64,000 nucleotides of DNA from Methylophilales bacterium (GTDB taxonomy: Bacteria > Pseudomonadota > Gammaproteobacteria > Burkholderiales > Methylophilaceae): positions 1,054,001 to 1,118,000 of the forward strand of contig CP081940.1 of NCBI GenBank assembly GCA_019823025.1, written 5' to 3'. The translations under genes were made by a program, and so were the position numbers. Shown piece by piece: positions 26,989 through 36,458 of the stretch. Each line of letters opens with the position of its first letter. The first letter of the stretch is position 1. Below the pieces are notes generated by a model. That model was given only the letters and a program-made list of their open reading frames with translations. It had not been told where the DNA came from and ran no database searches.

Positions 26989-27870
26989 ATGAAAATATTA
27001 TTTTTAAATAAGAATGCTAAGAAACCTAAAAGTATCAGTTTTTACTCGTTATGTTTATTAATTTTGATAATTTTTACGATCGGTTTTGGGTTTGCATTCA
27101 CCATCTTCAATAAAGCACATAAAGAGGAAACTCTTGATAAACAATTATTGTCTATTGGAAGTGAAGTAAATCTTTCTAAACAGGAAATAGATTTATATAT
27201 TAATCAGATAGGAGAGCTGAATGCACGTATAATGCAGCTCGATGTGCAGTCGGAAAGAATACAAGAAATAATGAAAAGCCAAATCTTGGGCAAAGATAAA
27301 CTCCCCAAGCTAAAAGAAAAAAAAAATAAAAGTTCGGGTGGCCCCTTTGTAAATGAGAACTTAACATCAGGGGATATTCACAAAGTATTAACTCATCTAC
27401 TAGGAAAGGTTGAAAAAAGAGAAATTTTTTATAATAAAAAAGAAGCACTTTTATTGAAGCACTCGGTTCTAAAAGAAACATTGCCAACACTTTATCCGGT
27501 TGAAGTCCCCTATACCTCATCAAGTTTTGGCTGGAGAAGAGACCCATTTCTGGGTATCCGAGCTTTCCATTCAGGATTAGACTTTAGTGCGGCCCATGGT
27601 GAGGAAATTATGGCGACCGGTGCCGGCATAGTCACAATGGTTGCAAAAGAAAAGAATTATGGAAATGTTTTGAAGATTAAGCATGGCGATGGTTTAGAAA
27701 CAAGGTACGCACACTGCTCAAAAATTTTAGTTAAGAAGGGCGATATCGTCGAAAGAAACCAAGTAATAGCGTTAGTTGGTAATACAGGACGATCAACTGG
27801 ACCACATTTGCATTACGAAATTAGGTTAAATGGTAGAGCGTTAGACCCAAGGCAATATTTAAAAAAATAA
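26989..27870 (+). CDS. M23-family (LytM) peptidase, membrane-anchored
   Basis: 293 aa. One membrane segment near residues 18-40, then a coiled coil (about 50-110) and a linker. The C-terminal LytM/M23 domain starts at about 165: SSFGWRRDPFLG, FHSGLDFSA (zinc His and Asp), YAHCSK and GPHLHYEIR (HxH). All metal ligands are present, so it is probably an active peptidoglycan endopeptidase rather than a degenerate EnvC/NlpD-type activator. It is directed to the periplasm by an uncleaved anchor. It lies 12 bases before secA, with which it probably shares a transcript. Confidence 0.92.
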   Translation: MKILFLNKNAKKPKSISFYSLCLLILIIFTIGFGFAFTIFNKAHKEETLDKQLLSIGSEVNLSKQEIDLYINQIGELNARIMQLDVQSERIQEIMKSQILGKDKLPKLKEKKNKSSGGPFVNENLTSGDIHKVLTHLLGKVEKREIFYNKKEALLLKHSVLKETLPTLYPVEVPYTSSSFGWRRDPFLGIRAFHSGLDFSAAHGEEIMATGAGIVTMVAKEKNYGNVLKIKHGDGLETRYAHCSKILVKKGDIVERNQVIALVGNTGRSTGPHLHYEIRLNGRALDPRQYLKK

Positions 27871-27882
27871 TATAAGACAATT

Positions 27883-30552
27883 ATGCTAAAAAATTTATTA
27901 GGAAGTATTTTTGGAACACGGAACGACCGATTAATTTCTAACTATAAAAAATTAGTTACCCAAATTAATGCGCTTGAAGACAAGGTAAAAAAATTAAAAG
28001 ATGCTGACTTCAAAAATAAGACAGAAGAATTTAAAGAGCGAATTAAGAAAGGTGAATCTCTCGAGAGCATGCTGGTTGAGGTCTTTGCTCATGTAAGGGA
28101 GGCCGGAGTAAGGTCACTCGGTATGCGCCATTTTGATGAGCAATTAATTGGCGGCATGGTCTTAAACGACAACAAAATTTCTGAGATGCGAACAGGTGAG
28201 GGAAAGACGCTGGTTGCTACACTTCCCGTCTACCTTAATGCCCTATCAGGAAAGGGAGTACACGTCGTTACAGTGAATGATTATTTAGCAAGGCGTGATG
28301 CAGAGTGGATGGGTAAGCTTTACAACTTTCTTGGCTTAACCGTGGGTATCAACCTTTCAAGAATTGCACCGGAAGAGAAGAAAAAAGCCTACGAATCAGA
28401 TATTACCTACGGCACCAACAATGAATTTGGCTTTGATTATTTGCGTGACAATATGGTGTACGCTGCATCTGAACGTGTACAAAAACCGTTAAATTTTGCT
28501 GTTGTTGATGAGGTCGATTCAATATTAATTGATGAGGCGAGAACGCCTTTGATTATTTCAGGTCAAGCTGAAGATAATATTGATCTATACAAAAAAATCG
28601 ATTCGATTATCCCTCAATTAAAAAAGCAAGATAAACCAGATAGTAAAGGTGATTTTTGGCTTGATGAAAAATCAAATCAAGCGGTGTTGTCAGATGATGG
28701 TCACGTTAATATTGAAAAGATACTTGTTAAGGCGAACATATTAGAAAAAGACTCTAATTTGTATGATGCGGCGAATATAAATTTACTTCATCACATCAAT
28801 TCTTCCTTAAGAGCTCATTATTTGTTCATTAAAGATAAGGATTATGTCGTCGCGGATGGAGCAGTCACGATTGTTGATGAATTTACCGGCAGAATGATGC
28901 CTGGCAGGCGTTGGGGAGATGGCCTTCATCAAGCTATAGAGGCGAAAGAAAACGTTGCTATCCAAAAAGAGAATCAAACCTTAGCCGGCATTACCTTTCA
29001 AAATTATTTTAGGATGTATGAAAAGCTCTGTGGAATGACAGGAACAGCTGACACCGAAGCTGAAGAATTTAATTCTATCTATGGACTTGAAACCGTTGTG
29101 ATTCCGCCGCACCTGCCTACTGTTAGAAAAGATAAAATTGATAAAATTTATCGTACCTCCGAAGAGAGGTACTTGGCCGTCTTGGAAGATATTAAAGATT
29201 GTGCGAAAAAATCTCAACCTGTTTTGGTGGGGACAACATCAATTGAAAATTCAGAATTGATATCAAAGCTTTTGAATAAGGCAAAATTAAATCATCAAGT
29301 CTTGAATGCTAAGCAACATGAAAAAGAGGCAAATATTATTGTTCAGGCTGGCCAACCAAGCATGATTACCATTGCAACAAATATGGCTGGAAGGGGAACG
29401 GACATTGTTTTAGGTGGTAATGTCGAGCCCGAAATTCAGGCAGTAAAAAATAACGGCAAGCTAAATCAGGCACAGCAAGATAAAAAGATTAAAGAAATAA
29501 AAGCAAAATGGGATGACCTTCATAAAAAAGTTTTAGATGCGGGGGGGTTACACATTATTGGTACAGAGCGTCATGAATCAAGAAGGGTAGATAATCAATT
29601 AAGGGGAAGGTCAGGTAGGCAAGGCGATCCGGGCTCTAGTTCTTTCTATCTATCACTTGAGGACTCACTCTTAAGAATATTTGCATCAGACAGAGTTTCA
29701 TCAATCATGGAAAAATTAAAAATGCCAAAAGGTGAGGCCATTGAGCATCCATGGGTAAATAAATCAATCGAGGGTGCGCAAAGAAAAGTCGAAGCAAGAA
29801 ATTTCGATATTCGCAAACAGTTATTAGAGTTTGATGATGTGCCAAGCAACCAAAGAAAAGTCATCTACGAGCAAAGAAATGACATTCTAGACAGCACTAG
29901 TATGAAGGATACAGTTTCAAGAATCAGAGAGGATGTCATTACCCAGACAATATATGACTACATGCCACCAGAGAGTATTGAAGAACAGTGGGACCTACCT
30001 GCTTTAGAAAGTAAATTACAGGGTGAATACAACTTAAAAGTCGATATAAAAGGTTGGTTTAAAAAGGAACCTAATCTTGCGATAGAGGAGGTCGTAAAAA
30101 GAACTAATGAAACAGCCAATGAAATTTATGCTGAAAAAGAAAAGTTAGCAGGTGCCGAAGCCCTTCATCACTTTGAGAGATCGGCGATGCTTCAAATTAT
30201 TGATCATCAATGGAGATCACATCTATCCAGCTTAGATCAACTCAGGCAGGGTATTGGTTTAAGAGCCTACGGGCAAAAGGATCCAAAGCAAGAATTTAAA
30301 AAAGAAGCATTTGCGTTATTTGAAGCACTTCTTGAATCAATTAAATATGAAAGTACGCGAGTGTTAATGCTTGTTCAGGTTAAAAATGAAAAGGATGCGT
30401 CTGCGATCGACAAAAAGAATTCTGAGCAAGTTAAAAATGCGCAAGAAAAAGAGCAAACTAATGACCAACAATTTAAAAAAGTTGGAAGAAATGAACCATG
30501 CCCATGTGGCAGCGGAAAAAAATACAAACATTGTTGTGGAGCATTGAAGTAA
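27883..30552 (+). CDS. secA: Preprotein translocase ATPase SecA
   Basis: Motor of Sec-dependent export; pushes unfolded preproteins through SecYEG. 889 aa. Walker [12 protein letters not shown] (about residues 101-111), [19 protein letters not shown], the preprotein cross-linking domain, and motif V-VI region [13 protein letters not shown] and [13 protein letters not shown] are intact. The C-terminus has the zinc-binding SecB-contact motif [19 protein letters not shown]. The stop shares one base with the DUF1289 start. Confidence 0.98.
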   Translation: MLKNLLGSIFGTRNDRLISNYKKLVTQINALEDKVKKLKDADFKNKTEEFKERIKKGESLESMLVEVFAHVREAGVRSLGMRHFDEQLIGGMVLNDNKISEMRTGEGKTLVATLPVYLNALSGKGVHVVTVNDYLARRDAEWMGKLYNFLGLTVGINLSRIAPEEKKKAYESDITYGTNNEFGFDYLRDNMVYAASERVQKPLNFAVVDEVDSILIDEARTPLIISGQAEDNIDLYKKIDSIIPQLKKQDKPDSKGDFWLDEKSNQAVLSDDGHVNIEKILVKANILEKDSNLYDAANINLLHHINSSLRAHYLFIKDKDYVVADGAVTIVDEFTGRMMPGRRWGDGLHQAIEAKENVAIQKENQTLAGITFQNYFRMYEKLCGMTGTADTEAEEFNSIYGLETVVIPPHLPTVRKDKIDKIYRTSEERYLAVLEDIKDCAKKSQPVLVGTTSIENSELISKLLNKAKLNHQVLNAKQHEKEANIIVQAGQPSMITIATNMAGRGTDIVLGGNVEPEIQAVKNNGKLNQAQQDKKIKEIKAKWDDLHKKVLDAGGLHIIGTERHESRRVDNQLRGRSGRQGDPGSSSFYLSLEDSLLRIFASDRVSSIMEKLKMPKGEAIEHPWVNKSIEGAQRKVEARNFDIRKQLLEFDDVPSNQRKVIYEQRNDILDSTSMKDTVSRIREDVITQTIYDYMPPESIEEQWDLPALESKLQGEYNLKVDIKGWFKKEPNLAIEEVVKRTNETANEIYAEKEKLAGAEALHHFERSAMLQIIDHQWRSHLSSLDQLRQGIGLRAYGQKDPKQEFKKEAFALFEALLESIKYESTRVLMLVQVKNEKDASAIDKKNSEQVKNAQEKEQTNDQQFKKVGRNEPCPCGSGKKYKHCCGALK

Positions 30553-30731
30553 TGAGTGATGATAGTGAATTTTCGACGCCCTGTATAGGCGTCTGTCAGT
30601 ATGATAACGAAGACATCTGCAGGGGTTGTTTTCGGACACTTGATGAGATTTCAAATTGGGCTTTAATGACAGAAGAGGAAAGAAAAAAAATTATGAAGCA
30701 ACTAGATGAAAGAGCCGAATCCTTGTTTTAA
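30552..30731 (+). CDS. DUF1289 small cysteine protein
   Basis: 59 aa from the ATG overlapping the secA TAA by one base. It has the DUF1289 pattern: TPCIGVCQYD, a pair of cysteines in ICRGCFRTLDEI, and a conserved Trp in SNWALM. The four cysteines suggest a small metal- or Fe-S-binding fold; function unknown. Cotranscription with secA is likely. The stop overlaps the convergent nth stop by four bases. Confidence 0.85.
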   Translation: MSDDSEFSTPCIGVCQYDNEDICRGCFRTLDEISNWALMTEEERKKIMKQLDERAESLF

Positions 30732-31360
30732 AGCACCTTTTTTTTATATTCACATAAGTTTTCAATCACACATTCACCACATTGAGGGGCAATAGATTTA
30801 CAGACATACCTTCCATGGAGAATTAAGAGGTGATGTGCATCGCTCAAAAATTCATTCGGTATTAATTTCGTTAATCTTTTTTCAACAGCTAAAGGCGTTT
30901 TAGCAGGTGCGATATTAATTCTATTAGCAAGTCTAAAGAGGTGGGTATCAACTGCAATAACTGGCTCATTAAATAATGTATTTAATATTACATTTGCTGT
31001 TTTACGCCCCACTCCAGGAAGGCTTTCCAGATCTTTTCGATTAGCAGGCACTGTGCTATTGAATTCATTTAGAAGCTTTAAACTTGTCGCTTGTATATTT
31101 TTTGCCTTATTTTTATAGAGGCCAATAGAGTTAATTAACTTTTCAATTTTGTTAACTTTTAAATTACTCAAAGATAAAGGGGTATTTGCAATACAGAATA
31201 ATTTTTTTGTCACTTTATTGACCGCAATATCAGTTGTCTGCGCAGAAAGAATGACTGAAATTAGGAGTTCAAATGGTGAGTGATAAACTAACTCAGTAGT
31301 TGCGTTAGGTGTATTTTCTTTTAAGAGGGTAAATATTGCCCTTCTTTTTTCTGTGTTCAT
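30728..31360 (-). CDS. nth: Endonuclease III
   Basis: Base-excision-repair DNA glycosylase/AP lyase for oxidised pyrimidines. 210 aa. The helix-hairpin-helix LPGVGRKTANVIL holds the catalytic Lys, and VDTHLFRL holds the catalytic Asp. The C-terminal Fe-S loop has spacing C-x6-C-x2-C-x5-C (from CKSIAPQC to ENLC). It lies 34 bases after the RnfB-like gene on the same strand, the pairing common in proteobacteria (rnf/rsx next to nth). Confidence 0.97.
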   Translation of the reverse strand: MNTEKRRAIFTLLKENTPNATTELVYHSPFELLISVILSAQTTDIAVNKVTKKLFCIANTPLSLSNLKVNKIEKLINSIGLYKNKAKNIQATSLKLLNEFNSTVPANRKDLESLPGVGRKTANVILNTLFNEPVIAVDTHLFRLANRINIAPAKTPLAVEKRLTKLIPNEFLSDAHHLLILHGRYVCKSIAPQCGECVIENLCEYKKKVL

Positions 31361-31394
31361 AGTTTTGTATGTAAGTGACGATTTATTTACGTAT

Positions 31395-31976
31395 TTACTT
31401 CATTTTTAATCTAGCCATAGCATCTGCAATCGCCTGTTTTTTTTCAGCATTGGTGGCACGATTAGCTTTTGCTTCATTTTTTTCTCTCAAAATACGTTGT
31501 TGTTTAAATTCATATCGAGATCTGGCTATAGAAGACCTTTTATGTTTAATTGATTCACTGTCTTCACTATCGGGAGTCTCCATTTTTATACAATCAACGG
31601 GGCAGGGCTCAATACATAATTCACACCCGGTACATTCTTCAGAAATGACTGTATGCATACTTTTACTGGCACCCAATATTGCATCAACTGGACAAGCTAA
31701 AATGCAGAGTGTGCAACCAATACATTTATCTTCTTCAATAATTGCTATTTCTCTTGGTTTGCTAACCCCATGCCTCTCATTTAATGGTTTGTAATCTACC
31801 ATTAATAGTTGAGCAATCTTTAATATGCCTGACTTACCACCTGGAGGGCATTGATTGATATCTGCTTTACCCTCTACAATTGCTTTGGCATAGGGCTTAC
31901 ATCCAGAAAAATCACACTTACCGCATTGAGTTTGTGGAAGGATAGAATTTATTTTTTCGGTCATATCATCAAGCAT
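31395..31976 (-). CDS. RnfB/RsxB-like three-cluster ferredoxin
   Basis: 193 aa. The N-terminal 4Fe-4S (ArsR-type) site uses C18, C21, C26 and C43 ([22 protein letters not shown]). Two ferredoxin clusters follow ([12 protein letters not shown] and [12 protein letters not shown]). The C-terminus is a charged helical tail. Unlike membrane RnfB it lacks the N-terminal membrane helix, and no rnfA, C, D, G or E is nearby, so it is a soluble, stand-alone form. Upstream of nth. Possible electron partner for the FNR encoded divergently at 32090 (inference). Confidence 0.9.
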   Translation of the reverse strand: MLDDMTEKINSILPQTQCGKCDFSGCKPYAKAIVEGKADINQCPPGGKSGILKIAQLLMVDYKPLNERHGVSKPREIAIIEEDKCIGCTLCILACPVDAILGASKSMHTVISEECTGCELCIEPCPVDCIKMETPDSEDSESIKHKRSSIARSRYEFKQQRILREKNEAKANRATNAEKKQAIADAMARLKMK

Positions 31977-32089
31977 GTTGAAATAATAATAGGTTTCAAG
32001 GATAAATGCATTGAAGAAGGTGATTTATATTTAAAGTATAATGATGATAAATTTCGAAATTAGTTTAATTTGGTATTGGCTAGAAATAT

Positions 32090-32833
32090 ATGGAAGAGTG
32101 GCTAGAAGGGGAAGTTGTAAAAAATATAAAGTGGACAAAAAATTTAGCTTCACTAAAAATCAAGGCAAAAATAAATAATCACCAAGCAGGTCAGTTTACG
32201 AGGATTGGTCTAAAAGTAAATGATGATTTTATAACCCGTTCCTATTCATATGCAAGTGCCCCAAAAGATGAATTACTCGAGATTATTTATGTCAATATTC
32301 CTGACGGTAAACTATCTCCTATCCTTCATAACCTTGAAATTGGCGATAAGGTATCTGTTATGCAACAAGCTATCGGTTATTTCACGTTAGATGAAATACC
32401 CGATGGAGAAAATTTATGGATGTTAGCTACCGGAACTGCTTTAGGGGTATTTCTAGCAATATTAAAAACATCACTCCCATGGAAAAGGTTTAAAAAAATT
32501 ATCCTGATTCATAGTGTGAGATATGCAGAAGAATTAATTTATCAAGAGCTAATAGCAGAAATAAAACAACGCTACCCAGATCAATTCATATACCTAAATT
32601 CAGTAACTAGAAGTAAGGTTAAGGGCTCCTTTAATTTTAGAATACCCGAAGGACTTTCATCTAAAAAATTTCAAGAATCGACGCGTATAGAAATTAACGA
32701 AGACTCACAATTCATGATTTGCGGTAACCCTGCAATGATAAAGGAAACAACAGAAGTATTAAAAAGTTTCGGGCTCAATAAAAATAGAAGAGCAAAGCCA
32801 GGAAATATTACTGTAGAAAGATACTGGGTATAA
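32090..32833 (+). CDS. Ferredoxin--NADP reductase (Fpr type), first copy
   Basis: 247 aa FAD enzyme exchanging electrons between NADPH and ferredoxin or flavodoxin. FAD motif TRSYSYASAP near residues 50-59, NADP-site ATGTALGVFLAIL near 113-125, and MICGNPAMIKET near 207. It ends in VERYWV, resembling the short aromatic terminus of E. coli Fpr (subclass IB-like). The gene stands alone between the divergent RnfB-like ferredoxin and convergent ETF-QO. TATAAT at 32037-32042 may be its -10 box, but the -35 is poor. Confidence 0.92.
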   Translation: MEEWLEGEVVKNIKWTKNLASLKIKAKINNHQAGQFTRIGLKVNDDFITRSYSYASAPKDELLEIIYVNIPDGKLSPILHNLEIGDKVSVMQQAIGYFTLDEIPDGENLWMLATGTALGVFLAILKTSLPWKRFKKIILIHSVRYAEELIYQELIAEIKQRYPDQFIYLNSVTRSKVKGSFNFRIPEGLSSKKFQESTRIEINEDSQFMICGNPAMIKETTEVLKSFGLNKNRRAKPGNITVERYWV

Positions 32834-32841
32834 GCTGCTCG

Positions 32842-34500
32842 TTACATCTTTGAATAAATAGGACCACTTCCACCCTCTGGTGGGACCCAGTTTATATTTT
32901 GTTTGGGATCTTTGATGTCACAAGTTTTACAGTGAATACAATTTTGGCTATTAATTTGAAGTTTTATTGCGTCACCTTCCTTGACAATCTCATAGACCCC
33001 AGCTGGGCAATATCTTTGTTCTGGTGAATTATATTTAGGATAGTTATAACTAATTGGTATTTCTTGGTTATTAAGTTTAAGATGACACGGCTGATTGGCA
33101 TCATGACCAATATTGCTCAAACTGATCGAATTTAACTTATCAAAGGTATATATGCCATCTGGTTTAGGGTACTGAATGGGTTTTGCTTTATTTATATCCA
33201 TTAATGTTTCATGATCAGCCTTCTTATGATGAAGTGTCCACGGAAGATTTAATTTAAAAGAGGCGAGCCACATCTCAGTACCTCCAAAAAGCATACCTAA
33301 TCGAGTACCAAACTTTGTTATTAGAGGTTTAATATTTCTAACTGCATATAAATCAGTCCAAATCCAAGAGTTTTTTATTTTTTCGTTGTATGCTATCAAC
33401 TTTCTATTCTGTATTTTTGTAGGATTGATGATGGCATCAACGGTTGCTTCAGCTGCTAATATCCCTGACTTCATCGCATTATGCGTTCCTTTGATTCTTG
33501 GCACATTTACCATACCAGCACTGCAGCCTAAAAATATCCCACCTGGAAAGACAAGGCTTGCCCAAGACTGAATGCCACCCTCATTTAGAGCCCTAGCTCC
33601 ATAACTTATTCTTTCAGCGCCAGTTAACAATTTTTTTATTTTAGGGTGTGTTTTAAACTTTTGAAACTCATCAAATGGAGATAGGTAAGGGTTTGAATAA
33701 TCAAGATGCACAACAAACCCCAAAGAAACTAAATCTTCGCCATAGTGGTATGTAAAAGAGCCACCTCCTGTATCATCTTTTAATGGCCATCCCAGACTAT
33801 GTTCTACTAATCCAGGTTTATGCTTCTCTTTTTTTAAGCGCCATATCTCTTTAAAGCCCAATCCATATTTTTGTGGGTCGCTATTTTTTCTTAAAGATAA
33901 TTTTTGTTCAATTAATTTTGTAATAGAGCCCCTGGCTCCCTCAGCAATTAATGAATATTTTGCATGGATTTCAATGCCGGGAACAAAATTATTTGTTTCA
34001 TTTTCACTGGCATCTCGTCCCATATCCCCAGTTAAGATACCAATCAATTCATTCTGATCATTAAATAATGGTTCTTGTGCTGAGAAACCTGGATAAATCT
34101 CAACACCTAAGCTTTCAGCCTCTTTTGAGAGCCAATTACTCAAATCACCTAAGCTAATAATGTAATTATTCTTATTGCTCATCAAGGGAGGCATGAGGAT
34201 TTGAGGAATTGAAAGATTATTTTTTTCGCTAAATAAGCTAAAGTTATCCTCGCTTACCTTTGTATTCAATGGAGCCCCTTTCTCTTTCCAGTCAGGAATG
34301 AGCTCATTCAAGGCGATTGGGTCAATGACAGCACCTGATAAAATATGAGATCCAACTTCAACGCCTTTTTCAACAAGACAAACTGAAATGTCTTTTTTCT
34401 CACTTTTGGCGAGTTGTTTAATTTTGATTGCAGCAGAGAGACCAGAAGGACCCCCACCAACAATTAAAACATCATATTCCATTACATCTCTATCATTCAT
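32842..34500 (-). CDS. Electron transfer flavoprotein-ubiquinone oxidoreductase
   Basis: Inner-membrane flavoprotein passing electrons from reduced ETF to ubiquinone. 552 aa. N-terminal FAD motif IVGGGPSGLSAAI, VSHILSGAVIDP-like region (VEVGSHILSGAV), FLGCSAGMVNVPRIKGTHNAMKSG, and a C-terminal 4Fe-4S site (RYCPAGVYE, then CIHCKTCDIKDP and NINWVPPEGG). All are family hallmarks. It is divergent from etfB-etfA across 220 bases, so the complete ETF branch is encoded here. No acyl-CoA or dimethylglycine dehydrogenase feeding it lies in the window. Confidence 0.96.
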   Translation of the reverse strand: MNDRDVMEYDVLIVGGGPSGLSAAIKIKQLAKSEKKDISVCLVEKGVEVGSHILSGAVIDPIALNELIPDWKEKGAPLNTKVSEDNFSLFSEKNNLSIPQILMPPLMSNKNNYIISLGDLSNWLSKEAESLGVEIYPGFSAQEPLFNDQNELIGILTGDMGRDASENETNNFVPGIEIHAKYSLIAEGARGSITKLIEQKLSLRKNSDPQKYGLGFKEIWRLKKEKHKPGLVEHSLGWPLKDDTGGGSFTYHYGEDLVSLGFVVHLDYSNPYLSPFDEFQKFKTHPKIKKLLTGAERISYGARALNEGGIQSWASLVFPGGIFLGCSAGMVNVPRIKGTHNAMKSGILAAEATVDAIINPTKIQNRKLIAYNEKIKNSWIWTDLYAVRNIKPLITKFGTRLGMLFGGTEMWLASFKLNLPWTLHHKKADHETLMDINKAKPIQYPKPDGIYTFDKLNSISLSNIGHDANQPCHLKLNNQEIPISYNYPKYNSPEQRYCPAGVYEIVKEGDAIKLQINSQNCIHCKTCDIKDPKQNINWVPPEGGSGPIYSKM

Positions 34501-34680
34501 AAGCTTTGTTATATTTAGTTAAACAAGATTAATAATAAGTAAGTATTTGTATTCCATTTCTCATTTCAGTTCATTTTTTTAAGATACACCTAATTAAGTT
34601 GAGTAGATTTAGATATTTTGAGCAATAGGAAAATACAAATATTATACATTCAATCAATAGGATAAAACTATTTCAAGATG

Positions 34681-34686
34681 TATAAT
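34681..34686 (+). promoter_or_regulatory. Possible -10 box for etfB-etfA-fpr
   Basis: TATAAT 35 bases before the etfB ATG inside the 220-base divergent region (34501-34720). No good -35 hexamer is visible at 16-18 bases. The rest of this region is AT-rich, without an open frame, a clear hairpin or a recognisable RNA. Confidence 0.35.
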
Positions 34687-34720
34687 TTGGTCTTTGAAAA
34701 ATTTTAAAAGCCAAAATTAA

Positions 34721-35473
34721 ATGAAAATATTAGTTGCAATCAAAAGAGTCCAAGATTACAACGTAAAAGTTAGGCCAAAAAGTGACGGTTCTGATGTCGA
34801 TATAGATGGGATAAAGATGGGTATTAATCCCTTTGATGAAAATGCTTTAGAGGAAGCTCTTCGTTTAAGGGAACAAGAGCTGGCAACCGAAATCACAGTC
34901 GTTTCAATTGGAGATTCAAAAAACGAGGATGTCTTAAGGCATGGTCTTGCAATGGGTGCCAACAGAGCTATATTAATCGAAAGTGAAGAATCGCTTCAAC
35001 CACTTGGTGTTGCAAAGGTTTTAAAGGGCTTGGTAGAAAAAGAGAAGCCTGATTTAATTTTACTTGGGAAATTGGCTCTTGATAGTGATGCTGGACAAAC
35101 TGGGCAAATGCTCGCTGGGTTGCTTAATTATCCTCAAGGAACCTTTGTTTCTAAAATTGAAATTGATAATAACAAGCTTATTGTGACTCGGGAAATAGAT
35201 GGAGGTACCAATATTTTAGAAATGGACATGCCAGCAGTGCTAACTGCAGATTTAAGATTAAACGAACCACGCTTCGTAAAGTTACCTAATCTTATGATGG
35301 CCAGAAAAAAAACAATTGAGAAAATTAAGGCGAGCGCACTCGCTAGTGACACATCAACAAAACTTGAATTACTTGAGGTTTTAGTACCACCGTCTCGAAA
35401 GGCAGGTATCAAGGTAAGTAGCGTAAAAGAATTACTAGAAAAATTAAAAGATAACGAGGGAATACAGCTATAG
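34721..35473 (+). CDS. etfB: Electron transfer flavoprotein beta subunit
   Basis: AMP- and FAD-binding partner of EtfA; ETF carries electrons from flavin dehydrogenases to ETF-QO. 250 aa. MKILVAIKRVQDYNVKVR at the start, INPFDENALEEALRL, and the recognition-loop region LGKLALDSDAGQTGQMLAGLL. The N-terminal sequence matches the classical, non-bifurcating (group 1) ETF rather than the Fix/bifurcating groups. It is linked to etfA by overlap, as its TAG is within four bases of the proposed etfA start. Confidence 0.95.
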   Translation: MKILVAIKRVQDYNVKVRPKSDGSDVDIDGIKMGINPFDENALEEALRLREQELATEITVVSIGDSKNEDVLRHGLAMGANRAILIESEESLQPLGVAKVLKGLVEKEKPDLILLGKLALDSDAGQTGQMLAGLLNYPQGTFVSKIEIDNNKLIVTREIDGGTNILEMDMPAVLTADLRLNEPRFVKLPNLMMARKKTIEKIKASALASDTSTKLELLEVLVPPSRKAGIKVSSVKELLEKLKDNEGIQL

Positions 35474-36420
35474 ATACCCAAATAAAAATTTTAGTCATCG
35501 CAGAGCATAATGAGTCCGAACTCAATGAATCAGTATTTAAAGTTATTTCGGCAGCAAAATCGTGGAACGGTGAAGTTGATTTGTTAGTCATGGGTAAAAA
35601 TACTGTGCATGTTGCACAAAAAGCTTCAAAAATTAAAGATATAAAAAGTGTTATAAGGCTTGATGGAATCCACCTAGAACACCTCCTTGCAGAAGATGCT
35701 GCAAAAATTGTAGAAATGTTAAGTAACAATTACCAGGTGATACTAGCTGCCCATTCCTGGTTTAGTAGAAATTTCTTGCCGAGGGTGGCTGCAGTTTTAA
35801 ACGTATCATTGATAACGGATGTTCTAAAAATTGAGAATAATAATGTTTATACCAGGCCAATATATGCAGGTAATGTCCATGCAAAAATACAAAGCAAAGA
35901 CCCTATCCAATTACTTACTATCCACACAAGCCTTTTTGAAGCATGCGCTAGAGATGGAGGAAATGCCGAGATAATTAAAAAAGATACACCACCAGCAATG
36001 AATTTGACAAGTTGGAAGTCGGAGAAAATAAATAAATCAGATAGGCCAGCATTGATCGATGCTAAAATTGTGATATCAGGGGGTAGGTCTCTCGGAAGTG
36101 AAGAAAATTTCGATAAAGTTTTATCACCCTTGGTGGATGAGCTGGGAGCTGCACTTGGTGCAACAAGAGCTGCCGTCGATGCCGGATACGCCCCTAATGA
36201 GATTCAAGTTGGACAAACTGGAGTAGTTGTATCTCCTGAATTATATATGGCTGTTGGAGTCTCTGGAGCAAATCAACATATTTATGGAATGAAAGACAGT
36301 AGGGTCGTCGTCGCGATTAATAATGACCCTGATGCAACTATTTTTCAATTTGCAGACTATGGCTTAGTTGCTGATTTATTTGATGCAATTCCAGAAATTA
36401 ATAAATTAATTAAAGAATAA
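35470..36420 (+). CDS. etfA: Electron transfer flavoprotein alpha subunit, apparently ATA-initiated
   Basis: Binds the catalytic FAD of ETF. The conserved N-terminus IKILVIAEHNE is encoded upstream of the first TTG (35581). Between the preceding in-frame stop (35452-35454) and 35581 there is no ATG, GTG or TTG. ATA at 35470 overlaps the etfB TAG as ATAG, lies nine bases after AGGG (35457-35460), and gives 316 aa, the usual EtfA length; ATA at 35482 is a second option. The C-terminal FAD domain is intact: GGRSLGSEENF, LGATRAAVDAGY, GQTGVVVSPELYMAVGVSGANQH, INNDPDATIFQFADYGLVADL. Either a rare start codon or a one-base sequencing difference. Confidence 0.88.
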   Translation: MDTQIKILVIAEHNESELNESVFKVISAAKSWNGEVDLLVMGKNTVHVAQKASKIKDIKSVIRLDGIHLEHLLAEDAAKIVEMLSNNYQVILAAHSWFSRNFLPRVAAVLNVSLITDVLKIENNNVYTRPIYAGNVHAKIQSKDPIQLLTIHTSLFEACARDGGNAEIIKKDTPPAMNLTSWKSEKINKSDRPALIDAKIVISGGRSLGSEENFDKVLSPLVDELGAALGATRAAVDAGYAPNEIQVGQTGVVVSPELYMAVGVSGANQHIYGMKDSRVVVAINNDPDATIFQFADYGLVADLFDAIPEINKLIKE

Positions 36421-36458
36421 TTAATTAAATAATAAATTTAATGAAAGATAATTAATAA

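Noticed and set aside
31375..31794. 139-codon plus-strand open frame opposite the RnfB-like ferredoxin
   Set aside because: The minus-strand gene has twelve correctly spaced cluster cysteines; the plus-strand reading is a shadow.
35581..36420. etfA starting at the TTG at 35581
   Set aside because: This would delete the conserved first strand (ILVIAEH) and about 37 residues, and it has no ribosome-binding site.
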